From: Rathayibacter tritici
GTDB lineage: Bacteria; Actinomycetota; Actinomycetes; Actinomycetales; Microbacteriaceae
Assembly (NCBI RefSeq): GCF_002932875.1
Contig: NZ_PSWS01000001.1
Span: 52,475-116,474 of the forward strand
DNA: 64,000 bases
Direction of reading: 5' to 3'
The notes beneath the pieces are model-generated. The model searched no databases and was not told where the DNA came from. It saw nothing but the letters and a program-made list of their open reading frames with translations. A program made the translations under genes and the position numbers. Positions 16,847-25,724 of the stretch are shown here, piece after piece; the stretch's first letter is position 1; each line of letters opens with the position of its first letter.

Positions 16847-18574
16847 ATGACCCTGGACTCCGCCCTCTCCGGCGCGCCCGAGAACGTCCCCGGCCCCTCC
16901 TCCCAGGCCGAACACCACCGGGGATCCGAGTGGTGGCGCACCGCCGTCATCTACCAGATCTACCCGCGCTCCTTCGCGGACGCGGACGGCGACGGCATCG
17001 GCGACCTGCCCGGCATCACGTCGCGGCTCGAGAGTCTCGCCGAGCTGGGCGTCGACGCAATCTGGCTCTCGCCCTTTATGACCTCTCCGCAGAAGGACGC
17101 CGGCTACGACGTCGCCGACTACTGCGACGTCGATCCACTCTTCGGCACCCTTGCCGACTTCGACGCCATGCTCGCCCGCGCACACGCCCTGGGCATCCGG
17201 GTCATCGTCGACCTCGTCCCCAATCACTCCTCCAGCGCTCACCGCTGGTTCCAGGAGGCGCTCGCGTCTCCCGCGGGAAGCGCCGAGCGGGGGCGCTACC
17301 TGTTCCGCGATGGACGCGGCGAGTCGGGAGAGCTACCCCCGAACAACTGGGAGTCGGTCTTCGGCGGCCCGGCGTGGACCCGTGTCACGGAATCCGAGGG
17401 GAACGCCGGCCAGTGGTACCTGCACCTCTTCGACACCTCGCAGCCCGACTTCGACTGGACGAACGAGTGGGTGCGCGAACGCTTCCGCGGCGTCCTGCGT
17501 TTCTGGCTCGACCGGGGAGTCGACGGCTTCCGCGTCGACGTGGCGCACGGAATGATCAAGGCCGAGGGGCTGCCCGACTACACGCCGCCTACGGACAGCG
17601 GCTCGATGGGCGCAGTGGCGCCGGCCGATGGGGACGAACCCGTCACCGCACCCTACTGGGCGCAGGACGGCGTCCACGAGATCTACCGGGACTGGCACTC
17701 TCTGCTCGCCGAGTACCCGGACGACCGGGTGCTCTGCGCCGAGGCGTGGGTGCAGCCGCTCTCGAAGCTCGCCCGCTGGGTGCGCCCCGACGAGATGCAC
17801 CAGGCCTTCAACTTCGCCTACCTCGAGACCCCGTGGAGCGCGCGCGCCCTCCGCGACATCATCGACTCCTCCGTCGAGGCCTTCGCCGCAGTCGGTGCCC
17901 CCTCGACCTGGGTGCTGTCCAACCACGACGTCGTGCGCCACGCCAGTCGCCTCGCGCTCACCGCCGACAACCCGCAGGGCTACGGCATCGGCCCTCGCTC
18001 GCCCGGGCTGCCCGACCCGGCGCTGGGCCTCCGCCGCGCCCGCGCGGCCACCGCGCTGATGCTCGCGCTCCCCGGCTCCGCCTACGTCTATCAGGGTGAG
18101 GAGCTCGGACTACCCGAGGCGATCGACCTGCCCGACTCGGCGCGTCAGGATCCGACCTGGTTCCGCACCGGCGGCGAGCGCTACGGCCGCGATGGCTGCC
18201 GAGTGCCGATTCCGTGGGAGGCCGACGCGCCCGCGTACGGTTTCAGTGGCACCGGTGACTCCTGGCTGCCGCAGCCCAGCGACTGGGCGCCACTCGCTCG
18301 CGACCGCCAGCGCGGAGTCGCGGGCTCGACGCTCGAGCTCTACCGCTCCCTGCTCGCGGTGCGCCGAGCGGAGGACCTGGGCTCGGGCCACGTCGAGTGG
18401 CTTCAGGGCTATCCGGAGGACGTGGTGGCCTTCCGGAACGGCGGCGTCACGGTGATCGCGAACCTCGGTGACGCCCCGGTCGAGCTGCCCGTCGGTTTCG
18501 TGGTGCTCTCGTCCGAGGGGCTGCACGAGCCGGCGCTGCCCGCGGATACGACGGTCTGGTTGCGCACGGAGTAG
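16847..18574 (+). CDS. Alpha-glucosidase, glycoside hydrolase family 13
   Basis: A 575-aa cytoplasmic GH13 enzyme of the oligo-1,6-glucosidase/alpha-glucosidase group (VYQIYPRSFADADGDGIGDL, the GH13 subfamily hallmark). The catalytic residues are the nucleophile D231 in GFRVDVAHG, acid/base E299 in LCAEAW and D361 in LSNHDVVRH. It hydrolyses terminal alpha-1,4 or alpha-1,6 glucosides; the exact linkage cannot be told. A TAAACT box at 16834 lies 7 nt before the ATG, so the mRNA is probably leaderless. Confidence 0.93.
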   Translation: MTLDSALSGAPENVPGPSSQAEHHRGSEWWRTAVIYQIYPRSFADADGDGIGDLPGITSRLESLAELGVDAIWLSPFMTSPQKDAGYDVADYCDVDPLFGTLADFDAMLARAHALGIRVIVDLVPNHSSSAHRWFQEALASPAGSAERGRYLFRDGRGESGELPPNNWESVFGGPAWTRVTESEGNAGQWYLHLFDTSQPDFDWTNEWVRERFRGVLRFWLDRGVDGFRVDVAHGMIKAEGLPDYTPPTDSGSMGAVAPADGDEPVTAPYWAQDGVHEIYRDWHSLLAEYPDDRVLCAEAWVQPLSKLARWVRPDEMHQAFNFAYLETPWSARALRDIIDSSVEAFAAVGAPSTWVLSNHDVVRHASRLALTADNPQGYGIGPRSPGLPDPALGLRRARAATALMLALPGSAYVYQGEELGLPEAIDLPDSARQDPTWFRTGGERYGRDGCRVPIPWEADAPAYGFSGTGDSWLPQPSDWAPLARDRQRGVAGSTLELYRSLLAVRRAEDLGSGHVEWLQGYPEDVVAFRNGGVTVIANLGDAPVELPVGFVVLSSEGLHEPALPADTTVWLRTE

Positions 18575-18621
18575 CCCGAGCGTTTGATCTGCAGGCGCGC
18601 GGGGTAGCCCTGCGTCAGGGT

Positions 18622-19587
18622 TCAGCGCCCGGCGTTGGCCTGCAGCCAGAGGTACGAGTCGACCTTCGTCACGCCATCCAAGCGGATCTCGAAGTGCAGG
18701 TGCGGTCCGGTCGACATGCCGGTTGTACCCACCAGGCCGAGCAGCTGGCCGACCTTGACCGGGTCGCCCTCGTTCACGGCCGCCGTGCCGTGCTGCATGT
18801 GTGCGTAGACGCTGGAGACGAGCTGCCCGTCGATCTCGTGGTCGACGATCACGTGAACGCCGAGCGAGCCCTCGCCGTCGATCACCGTGCGCACCACGCC
18901 GTCGGCAATGGCCTGAATGGGCGAACCGTCGCCCGGGTTGAAGTCCGTCCCGCCGTGATTGACCGAACAACCCGCGCAGTTGCGGTAACCGAAGCGGTCC
19001 CCCACCGGCACGCCCACCGCGAAGGGCCACTGGATCGAGGCGTTCGGGTCGTTCGTGAAGCCGGCGTCGGAGGTACGGACAATGTCGGCCACGTTGGTCT
19101 GGGTTTTACGCTCGTGCACGCCGAAGCCGTCGCGGGCGATCGTCGCGGCGCTGACCTCACCCGCCACGAACGACTGCGCGCCGCGTCGAGAATCGGCACC
19201 GAACGGGACGGTCAGGCTCTGAGCCTGCACGTCCTCCGCGGTCAGCAGCGACGTGGCCGGCAATGAGGTCGCCGCCACGATGGCTGCGACGAACGAGAGC
19301 GCGGCGAGTCCACCGATCCTGGCACGGCGCACGGGGCGGAGCGGGGCCGAGCGCGGGGCGGACACGGGTGCTGGGGCACTGCGGACGGAGGCGACTCGGC
19401 GCTCGGCCTCGCGCAGCTGATCTGGTGTGGGGGCACTGAGGCCGCCGCTGGACATGCTCGACAGCGACACGTCGGCCGCGAGGGCCAGGGCGCGCTCTCG
19501 CTCGCGGATTTCGCGGCGGGACAGCGGTGGAGTCGATTCGCCGGGGGTCGATGCGGAGGCAGCGGAGGCAGGCGAATCGGGGCTCAC
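18622..19587 (-). CDS. M23/LytM-type peptidase with membrane anchor
   Basis: About 321 aa. A disordered, Arg/Ser-rich cytoplasmic N-terminus of about 90 residues precedes one membrane helix (about 92-114), so the C-terminus is outside. The C-terminal LytM domain has the zinc ligands H211 and D215 (NHGGTDF) and H298 in PHLHFE, plus H263 in YAHM, all intact. It should cut peptidoglycan cross-bridges or act as a cell-separation factor. GTG 19587 was chosen because the only longer start is TTG 19665, which adds a non-conserved Arg-rich leader. Confidence 0.88.
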   Translation of the reverse strand: MSPDSPASAASASTPGESTPPLSRREIRERERALALAADVSLSSMSSGGLSAPTPDQLREAERRVASVRSAPAPVSAPRSAPLRPVRRARIGGLAALSFVAAIVAATSLPATSLLTAEDVQAQSLTVPFGADSRRGAQSFVAGEVSAATIARDGFGVHERKTQTNVADIVRTSDAGFTNDPNASIQWPFAVGVPVGDRFGYRNCAGCSVNHGGTDFNPGDGSPIQAIADGVVRTVIDGEGSLGVHVIVDHEIDGQLVSSVYAHMQHGTAAVNEGDPVKVGQLLGLVGTTGMSTGPHLHFEIRLDGVTKVDSYLWLQANAGR

Positions 19588-19836
19588 GAAATCGAGATCT
19601 TTCGTCGGGGGCAGGGGACGAGCGGCCCTCCGGAGAGGACACGCCGCGCGGGTCCGTGAGTGCAACCTGTGCGAACATCACGAATGCATAAAGGATAACC
19701 ATGACGACCGCTCTCCGGCCAGAGCCCGGCCCCGACAGGCGCGTTCATCGCCCGCCGCTCGGCGATCCGCGGTGCGGAACTGCGCCGAGGGGAGTCCTCA
19801 CGCAGGAGCGTTGCGTAGCCCGACGGCGGAGAGCGG

Positions 19837-20649
19837 TTACACCTCGTCCGCGCGCAGTCGGCGCAGCACATCCTCCAGCTCGCCGAACAGCGGATCCGGT
19901 GCAGCGATGAGCAGACCGGATCCGAACGGCGCACCGTCCAGCCCCGCCACTCGAGCCCCCGCCTCCTGGGCGACCAGGGCCCCCGCGGCCAGGTCCCAGG
20001 GGTTCAGCCCTCGTTCGTAGTAAGCGTTCAGCTGCCCCGTCGCCACCGAGCACAGGTCGAGGGCCGCGGAGCCGATGCGACGGATGTCACGCACCGAGCC
20101 GAGCAGCTCCTGCACCACCGCACCCTGCCGCATTCGGTGGCCTGCGTCGTAGCCGAACCCGGTGCCGAGGAGCGCGAGCGAGAGCGAGGTCGGCGCGACG
20201 ACCCGCACCGCGACGCCGTCCCGCTCCGCGCCTCCGCCACGGCTCGCCGTGGTGACCTCGCCCGTCGCGCCATTGACCACCGCACCGGCGAGCGCCGTCC
20301 ATGTGGCCGGATCAGGCTCGCCCTCGACCACGGCGATGCTGACCGCATAGGACGGGATGCCGTAGAGGTAGTTGACGGTGCCGTCGATCGGGTCGACCAC
20401 CCAGGTGAGGCCGCTCGTCCCTCCGCTAGAACCCGACTCCTCTCCGAGGAATCCGTCATCCGGCCGCGCCCGGGCGAGACGACGGCGGATGAGCTGCTCG
20501 ACCTCGCGATCAGCGGCCGTCACCACGTCCTCGGGAGAGGACTTCAACGCGGCGATCTCGACTCCATCCTGCCGCCGCTGACGGGCGAGCTGTGCCGCCT
20601 CGATGGCGATCGATCGGGCAATGGCGAGGAGAGGGGCGTGATCGCTCAT
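19837..20649 (-). CDS. Inositol monophosphatase-family phosphatase
   Basis: 270 aa. The Mg2+-binding motifs of the IMPase superfamily are present: E70 in GEESGSS, D86 and D89 in WVVDPIDGTVNY, and GSAALDLCSVATGQLNAYYE near the C-terminus with the final catalytic Asp in NPWDLAAG. Substrates in actinobacteria include inositol phosphate, histidinol phosphate and PAP; the sequence alone does not decide. A TAGGCT box (minus strand, 20661-20656) lies 6 nt before the ATG, suggesting a leaderless mRNA. Confidence 0.88.
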   Translation of the reverse strand: MSDHAPLLAIARSIAIEAAQLARQRRQDGVEIAALKSSPEDVVTAADREVEQLIRRRLARARPDDGFLGEESGSSGGTSGLTWVVDPIDGTVNYLYGIPSYAVSIAVVEGEPDPATWTALAGAVVNGATGEVTTASRGGGAERDGVAVRVVAPTSLSLALLGTGFGYDAGHRMRQGAVVQELLGSVRDIRRIGSAALDLCSVATGQLNAYYERGLNPWDLAAGALVAQEAGARVAGLDGAPFGSGLLIAAPDPLFGELEDVLRRLRADEV

Positions 20650-20753
20650 GGCACCAGCCTAGGCATCGGTCCCGTCGTGGCGAGGTGAGCGCCCGATCGC
20701 CCTCACCGGGGTCGCCAAAGCCGAGTGCGGCCGGCGCTGCCCCCGGGGCGGTC

Positions 20754-21035
20754 TTCGCGCTCGCCCGCGACCACGCGGCGACCGAGGACGCGATCCGCCG
20801 CTCGGGCACGGACCGGTCAGTCCTGCGCTGCAATCTCTACCACGGCATCCTGCCCACGATGCTCGCCGAGGACGGCACGATTCGCGGTCTTGGAGCCCAG
20901 GGCCGGGCGACCCCGGGGATTCGTCGACACGGCGAACGCGTCGCGCGGCCGAGGGAACGCGCCGGACTGGCAGCATGACGCGCGGGGCAGCAGCTCGACC
21001 GCGACGGCAACGGGCGAGCGCCGCTCTCGCTAGCC
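20754..21035 (+). pseudogene. NmrA-like NAD(P)-binding oxidoreductase remnant
   Basis: From 20754 the plus strand encodes ALARDHAATEDAIRRSG, then SVLRCNLYHGILPTML and GTIRGLGAQGRATPG. This is the middle of NmrA/quinone oxidoreductase 2-type proteins (HxATExaIRxSG, LRxxLYxxxLP). Near 20916 the likeness moves to another frame (GFVDTANAS). There is no Rossmann N-terminus and no complete C-terminus. It is a gene fragment with at least one frameshift in the gap between the phosphatase gene and tRNA-Tyr. The rest of this 490-bp gap holds nothing recognisable. Confidence 0.6.
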
Positions 21036-21105
21036 GGATTCCCGGGGCGGGAGGCGCAGGGCTGAGGGCGAGGGCCTACCGAGCGAAACGCCCCGGTACA
21101 CGGAA

Positions 21106-21134
21106 CGCCCCGCACATCGGTTGATGTCGGGGCG
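21106..21134 (-). terminator. Terminator of tRNA-Tyr
   Basis: A hairpin CGCCCCG-C-ACATC / GATGT-CGGGGCG with loop GGTT and one bulged base, 10 bp beyond the tRNA-Tyr 3' end. Confidence 0.75.
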
Positions 21135-21143
21135 TCACCTCTG

Positions 21144-21225
21144 TGGCGAGTGAGGGATTCGAACCCCCGAAGGCTACGCCGTCTGATTTACAGTCAGATC
21201 CCTTTGGCCGCTAGGGTAACTCGCC
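21144..21225 (-). tRNA. tRNA-Tyr (GTA)
   Basis: An 82-nt class II tRNA with the long variable arm expected for bacterial tRNA-Tyr. The anticodon loop CTGTAAA carries GTA in the stem TCTGA/TCAGA. The acceptor stem GGCGAGT pairs with ACTCGCC; discriminator A. Confidence 0.94.
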
Positions 21226-21313
21226 ATGGCGCACCCGACCGCGTAGTCACAACCGGAGGCGCTCAGCAAGGATACCCGCGCGACCGGCGGATCGGAAATC
21301 GGTACGGCGCGGA

Positions 21314-22048
21314 TCATGCCGCTTCCGCCGCGTAGCGGGACGCCGCCTCCGCGACCTTCCCCGCGTAGCTTGGGGCCGGATTGTAGGCGGCGATCGCCGC
21401 CCGCCAACCCGACTCGGTCGAGAGATCACCACCAGCGTCGCAGAGGTAGCGCGCCGCCGTCACCGCCTGCTGGTCCACGTTCTGCGGGTCCCAGCCGCTC
21501 GACGCCCACAGCATCCAGGTCGTCGGGATGATCTGGAGCGGACCCATCGCCCGGTCGACCTCCGCGTCGCCGTCGAGCGCTCCGCCATCGTTGTCGGGGA
21601 CCGTGTCGAATCGCGTGCCATCCAGGCGAGGGCCGTATATCGGCTCGGTCGGGCGACCGTCCTCGCCCAGTTCGCCGCCGTCGATCGTGCCATGACGGCT
21701 CTCGACGTAACCGATGCCGGCCAGGGTCGCCCAATCGAGACGACAATCGGGATCGACGGACGATATGAGCAAAGCCGTGCCTGCGTAGGCGGTCAGGGCG
21801 CGCAGGGGGATCCCGCTCCTCTCCGCCGCCGTGGCGAGCCAGGTCTCGTCGGTGAGGAGGCGTACCGGGGTCTCCGTGGCCTGCTCGGGATTCTGCAGGA
21901 CGATCGGATCCGCCGCGACGGGGACGGCCGCCACTGGCGGGACCGTGGACAACCCCTCCTCGACCGTCAGCGCGGGGGGCCGCTCGCCGCAACCGGCGAG
22001 AAGGAGACCGACGAGCGGGACGAGGACGAGAACGGGAAGGCAGCGCAC
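21314..22048 (-). CDS. Lipoprotein lytic transglycosylase-like protein
   Basis: 244 aa, starting at GTG. The signal peptide ends in lipobox LLAGC (Cys20). The C-terminal 160 residues resemble soluble-lytic-transglycosylase (MltB/SLT-like) domains of actinobacteria: the putative catalytic Glu116 in GIGYVESRHG, then DRAMGPLQIIPTTW, VTAARYLCDAGGDL and AAIAAYNPAPSYAGKV. It would cleave glycan strands at the outer face of the membrane. It lies upstream of tRNA-Tyr and is divergent from yajQ. Confidence 0.87.
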   Translation of the reverse strand: MRCLPVLVLVPLVGLLLAGCGERPPALTVEEGLSTVPPVAAVPVAADPIVLQNPEQATETPVRLLTDETWLATAAERSGIPLRALTAYAGTALLISSVDPDCRLDWATLAGIGYVESRHGTIDGGELGEDGRPTEPIYGPRLDGTRFDTVPDNDGGALDGDAEVDRAMGPLQIIPTTWMLWASSGWDPQNVDQQAVTAARYLCDAGGDLSTESGWRAAIAAYNPAPSYAGKVAEAASRYAAEAA

Positions 22049-22113
22049 ACCCCAGGGATACCAGCTGCGCCTGAGGCGGGGCCCCGCCGAACCGGAAAGC
22101 TACACTCGCAGCC

Positions 22114-22602
22114 ATGGCAGATTCAACATTCGATGTCGTCAGCAAGATCGACAAGATGGAGGCGGACAACGCACTGAACCAGGCCCACAAGGAGGTCGAG
22201 CAGCGCTACGACTTCAAGAATGTCGGCGCGTCGATCGCCTGGAGCGGCGAGAAGATCCTGATCAAGGCCAACACCGAGGAACGGGCGAACGCCATCCTCG
22301 ACGTCTTCCAGTCGAAGCTGATCAAGCGCGGCATCAGCCTGAAGAGCCTCGACGCGGGAGAGCCGTTCGCGTCGGGCAAGGAGTACCGGATCGAGGCGAC
22401 CCTCAAGGAGGGCATTGATCAGGAGCACGCGAAGAAGATCAACAAGCTCATCCGCGACGAGGCACCGAAGTCGGTCAGATCGCAGATCCAGGGCGACGAG
22501 CTCCGCGTTTCCTCGAAGAGCCGCGACGACCTCCAGGCGACCATGACGCTGCTGCGCGGGGCCGACCTCGAGCTCGACCTCCAGTTCGTCAACTTCCGCT
22601 GA
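22114..22602 (+). CDS. YajQ family nucleotide-binding protein
   Basis: A 162-aa YajQ/UPF0234 protein with full-length family features: [48 protein letters not shown] and a C-terminal [19 protein letters not shown] with DLQFVNFR. YajQ proteins bind RNA or nucleotides, and in some bacteria cyclic di-GMP; the role here is unknown. TACACT at 22101-22106 lies 7 nt before the ATG, so translation is probably leaderless. Confidence 0.95.
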   Translation: MADSTFDVVSKIDKMEADNALNQAHKEVEQRYDFKNVGASIAWSGEKILIKANTEERANAILDVFQSKLIKRGISLKSLDAGEPFASGKEYRIEATLKEGIDQEHAKKINKLIRDEAPKSVRSQIQGDELRVSSKSRDDLQATMTLLRGADLELDLQFVNFR

Positions 22603-22628
22603 GCAATGGCGCACTCGGGAGCACGCGC

Positions 22629-23282
22629 GTGACTGTCGGCGTCGACGAGCCGGACCGACGCGGCCGCATCGAGCTCGACCGGGAAGGCTTCGACCTCACC
22701 GGCAATCCCGACGTCGTGGTGAAAGAGGTGACCCTCCTCTCGAGTCACTGGTACGTCCTCCGCACCACCCGCTTCGAGTACCGGCACCGGGACGGTAGCT
22801 GGACGAGCGAGGAACGCGAGACCTACGACCGGGGCAACGGCGCGGCCGTCCTGCTCTACGACGCGGAGGCGCGCACGGTCGTCCTCATCCGGCAGTTCCG
22901 CTACCCCGCCTACGTGAACGGCGATGTCGACGGGATGCTCCTCGAGGTTCCCGCCGGCCTCCTCGACGAGGACGGACCCGAGGAGGGCGCGCGTCGGGAG
23001 GCGTCGGAGGAGACGGGTCTCGAGATCGGCCGGCTTGAGCACGTGTTCGACGCGTTCATGAGCCCGGGGTCGGTGACGGAGAAGCTGCACTTCTACGCCG
23101 GACGCTACCGGGCGGGCAGCCGCGACGGCACCTTCGCGGGACTCGCGGACGAGGGCGAGGACATCGAGGTGGTGGAACTCTCCTTCGATGAGGCACTCAC
23201 TCAGATCGGCGTGCAGATCGTCGACGCGAAGACGATCATGTTGCTGCAGTGGGCGGCACTGTCCGGTCCGTTCTCCCGCTGA
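22629..23282 (+). CDS. Nudix hydrolase, NudK-like (GDP-mannose/ADP-ribose pyrophosphatase class)
   Basis: 217 aa from GTG 22629, 26 bp after yajQ. The Nudix box runs over GLLDEDGPEEGARREASEETGL with all Gly, Arg and Glu ligands. The flanks are typical of NudK: FRYPAYVNGDVDG, FMSPGSVTEKLHFY and DAKTIMLLQWAAL at the C-terminus. The family cleaves nucleoside diphosphate sugars; the preferred substrate is inferred. It is convergent with the UvrA-like gene. Confidence 0.92.
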   Translation: MTVGVDEPDRRGRIELDREGFDLTGNPDVVVKEVTLLSSHWYVLRTTRFEYRHRDGSWTSEERETYDRGNGAAVLLYDAEARTVVLIRQFRYPAYVNGDVDGMLLEVPAGLLDEDGPEEGARREASEETGLEIGRLEHVFDAFMSPGSVTEKLHFYAGRYRAGSRDGTFAGLADEGEDIEVVELSFDEALTQIGVQIVDAKTIMLLQWAALSGPFSR

Positions 23283-23367
23283 CCCCGCGGGCCTCGTCCA
23301 CTCGATCGTTTCCTGCGCGACCTCATCGCCCACGGGACGTTCTCCCGACTCTGCAGCGACGGCGGGC

Positions 23368-25617
23368 TCACCGCACATACTCGGCGAGTGCCCGCCCGGT
23401 CAGCGTTCCGGACCCCGCCAGCTCGGCCGGAGTGCCCTCGAACACCACCGTTCCCCCGTCATGGCCGGCTCCGGGACCCACATCGATGATCCAATCGGCA
23501 TGGGCCATCACTGCGCGATGGTGCTCGATCACCACGACGGAGTTCCCCGAGTCGACCAAGCGATCAAGGAGCCCGAGCAGAGTGTCGACGTCGGCCAGAT
23601 GGAGCCCCGTTGTCGGCTCGTCGAGCAGATACACCGATCCGGACGAGGCCATGTTGATTGCAAGCTTGAGCCGCTGGCGCTCGCCTCCGGACAGCGTGTT
23701 CAACGGCTGGCCGAGCGTGAGGTAGCCGAGCCCGACGTCGACGAGGCGGGCGAGCACGGGCTGCGCCGCCCCGGCCGCGAAGAACTCCGCGGCGTCGACG
23801 ATCGGCATCGAGAGCACCTCGTGGATGTTCTTCCCACGCAGACGGTACTCGAGCACCTCGGCGGTAAAACGCTTGCCCTCGCACTCCTCGCAGACCGACG
23901 AGACTGTCGCAGCGGGACCCAGCTCGGTGAAGATCATCCCGGCGCCCTTGCACACCGGGCAGGCGCCAGCGGAGTTGGCGCTGAACAACGCCGGCTTCAC
24001 TCCGTTCGTCTTCGCGAACGCCGCACGGATCGCGTCGAGAACGCCGGTGTAGGTGGCGGGGTTGCTGCGCCGCGAGCCTCGGATCGGCGACTGGTCGGCG
24101 ACGACCACCCCAGGTCGACCCGCGAGCGAGCCGTGCAGAAGGGACGACTTCCCCGAGCCGGCGACGCCGGTCACAACCGTGAGCACGCCGAGCGGGACGT
24201 CGACGTCGATGCTGCGGAGGTTGTGAGTCGCAGCGCCGCGGATCTCGACGGCCCCCGTCCGACGGCGCACCGACTCCTTGAGCGGTACACGGTGCCCGAG
24301 GTGGCGGCCGGTCAGCGTGTCCGACGCGCGCAGACCCGCCACCGTCCCCTCGAATCGCAGCTCGCCGCCGTGCGCGCCGGCACGCGGACCGAGGTCGACG
24401 ACGTGATCGGCGATCTCGATGATCTCGGGCTTGTGTTCGACCACCAGCACGGTGTTGCCCTTGTCCCGGAGGCGGCGTAGCAGTTCGATCATCCGCGAGA
24501 CGTCGTGCGGATGCAGGCCGGCCGTCGGCTCATCGAAGACGTAGGTTACATCGGTGAGGCTCGATCCGAGATGCCGCACCATCGTGACTCGTTGCGCCTC
24601 GCCTCCCGACAGAGTGCCCGACTCGCGGTCGAGCGACAGGTAGCCGAGCCCCACCTGCACCAGCGCATCGAGCGTGCCGAGGAGCGTCTCGACGATCGGA
24701 GCGACCGAAGGAGTTTGCATCCCACGGAGCCAGCCGGCGAGGTCAGTCGCCTGCATCGCCGAACACTCGGCGATGGTACGTCCGGCTATACGCGACGCGA
24801 GGGCAGCCCGGGTGAGGCGCCCGCCTTCGCACTCGGGGCAGACGGTGAAAGTGGCGACGCGATCAGCGAAGGCCCGAATGTGCGGCTGGGCCGCTTCCTT
24901 CGCGAGGTACAGCCGAGTGACCTTCACCAGAAGACCCTCGTAGGTCATGGTCATGCCGGCGATGGCCATTCGTGTCGCCGGCCGGTGAAGGAACGCATCC
25001 ATCTGCTGCGCCGTGAACTCGGCGATGGGCACGTCCGCCGGGTAGAGACCAGACCCGGCGAGACCTTTCCAGTACCAGCCGCCCACGGCGAAGTTCGGAA
25101 TCGCATCGAGAGCTCCGCCCTCGAGCGACTTCGAGCGGTCGACCAGCGCATCCAGGTCGATGCTCGACACCCGACCCGTGCCCTCGCAGCGCGGGCACAT
25201 CCCCTCGGGCACGTTGAACGAGAAGGCTCCGCTCGTGCCTGCGTGCGGGTCGCCCATCCGACTGAAGAGGATGCGGAGCATCGTGTACGCATCGGTCGCC
25301 GTCCCGACCGTCGAGCGGGCGTTCGATCCCATCCGCTCCTGGTCGACGACGATCGTGGCCGACAGCCCGTCGAGCGACTCCACGTCGGGCCGAGCCGGCG
25401 ACGCCATGAACTGCTGCACAAAAGCGGAATAGGTCTCGTTGATGAGGCGCTGCGACTCCGCCGCGATGGTGCCGAAGACCAGCGACGACTTGCCCGATCC
25501 CGAGACACCCGTGAAGACGGTGATGCGGCGCTTCGGGATGTCGACATCGATCCCTCGAAGGTTGTTCTGACGCGCACCTCGCACCCGGATGATGTCGTGC
25601 GGTGCGGCCGCGGTCAT
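23368..25617 (-). CDS. UvrA-like tandem ABC ATPase
   Basis: 749 aa with two ABC modules. Walker A motifs are GVSGSGKSS (N-terminal) and GVAGSGKSS (second half); signature motifs are LSGGEAQRV and LSGGERQRL; Walker B regions are [13 protein letters not shown] and [13 protein letters not shown]. CxxC pairs are present ([31 protein letters not shown]). It is about 200 residues shorter than true UvrA (about 950 aa) and lacks the expected UvrB-binding insertion. It therefore belongs to the UvrA2/DrrC-like class linked with antibiotic or DNA-damage tolerance. It is not a substitute for uvrA without further evidence. Confidence 0.88.
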   Translation of the reverse strand: MTAAAPHDIIRVRGARQNNLRGIDVDIPKRRITVFTGVSGSGKSSLVFGTIAAESQRLINETYSAFVQQFMASPARPDVESLDGLSATIVVDQERMGSNARSTVGTATDAYTMLRILFSRMGDPHAGTSGAFSFNVPEGMCPRCEGTGRVSSIDLDALVDRSKSLEGGALDAIPNFAVGGWYWKGLAGSGLYPADVPIAEFTAQQMDAFLHRPATRMAIAGMTMTYEGLLVKVTRLYLAKEAAQPHIRAFADRVATFTVCPECEGGRLTRAALASRIAGRTIAECSAMQATDLAGWLRGMQTPSVAPIVETLLGTLDALVQVGLGYLSLDRESGTLSGGEAQRVTMVRHLGSSLTDVTYVFDEPTAGLHPHDVSRMIELLRRLRDKGNTVLVVEHKPEIIEIADHVVDLGPRAGAHGGELRFEGTVAGLRASDTLTGRHLGHRVPLKESVRRRTGAVEIRGAATHNLRSIDVDVPLGVLTVVTGVAGSGKSSLLHGSLAGRPGVVVADQSPIRGSRRSNPATYTGVLDAIRAAFAKTNGVKPALFSANSAGACPVCKGAGMIFTELGPAATVSSVCEECEGKRFTAEVLEYRLRGKNIHEVLSMPIVDAAEFFAAGAAQPVLARLVDVGLGYLTLGQPLNTLSGGERQRLKLAINMASSGSVYLLDEPTTGLHLADVDTLLGLLDRLVDSGNSVVVIEHHRAVMAHADWIIDVGPGAGHDGGTVVFEGTPAELAGSGTLTGRALAEYVR

Positions 25618-25724
25618 ACTGTCTCCATCCTGAGCGGTGCCCGAAGCATAGAGGAGACGCGCGATATCCGCGCCGAGGCGGCAACGGCCCCCCGAACTGC
25701 TCCGGAGGGCCGACGTCGAGCGGA

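Noticed and set aside
19588-19836. A hidden gene between the M23 peptidase and the phosphatase
   Set aside because: Open frames here are Arg/Ser-rich and lack a ribosome-binding site or motif; nothing beyond scattered short inverted repeats is visible.
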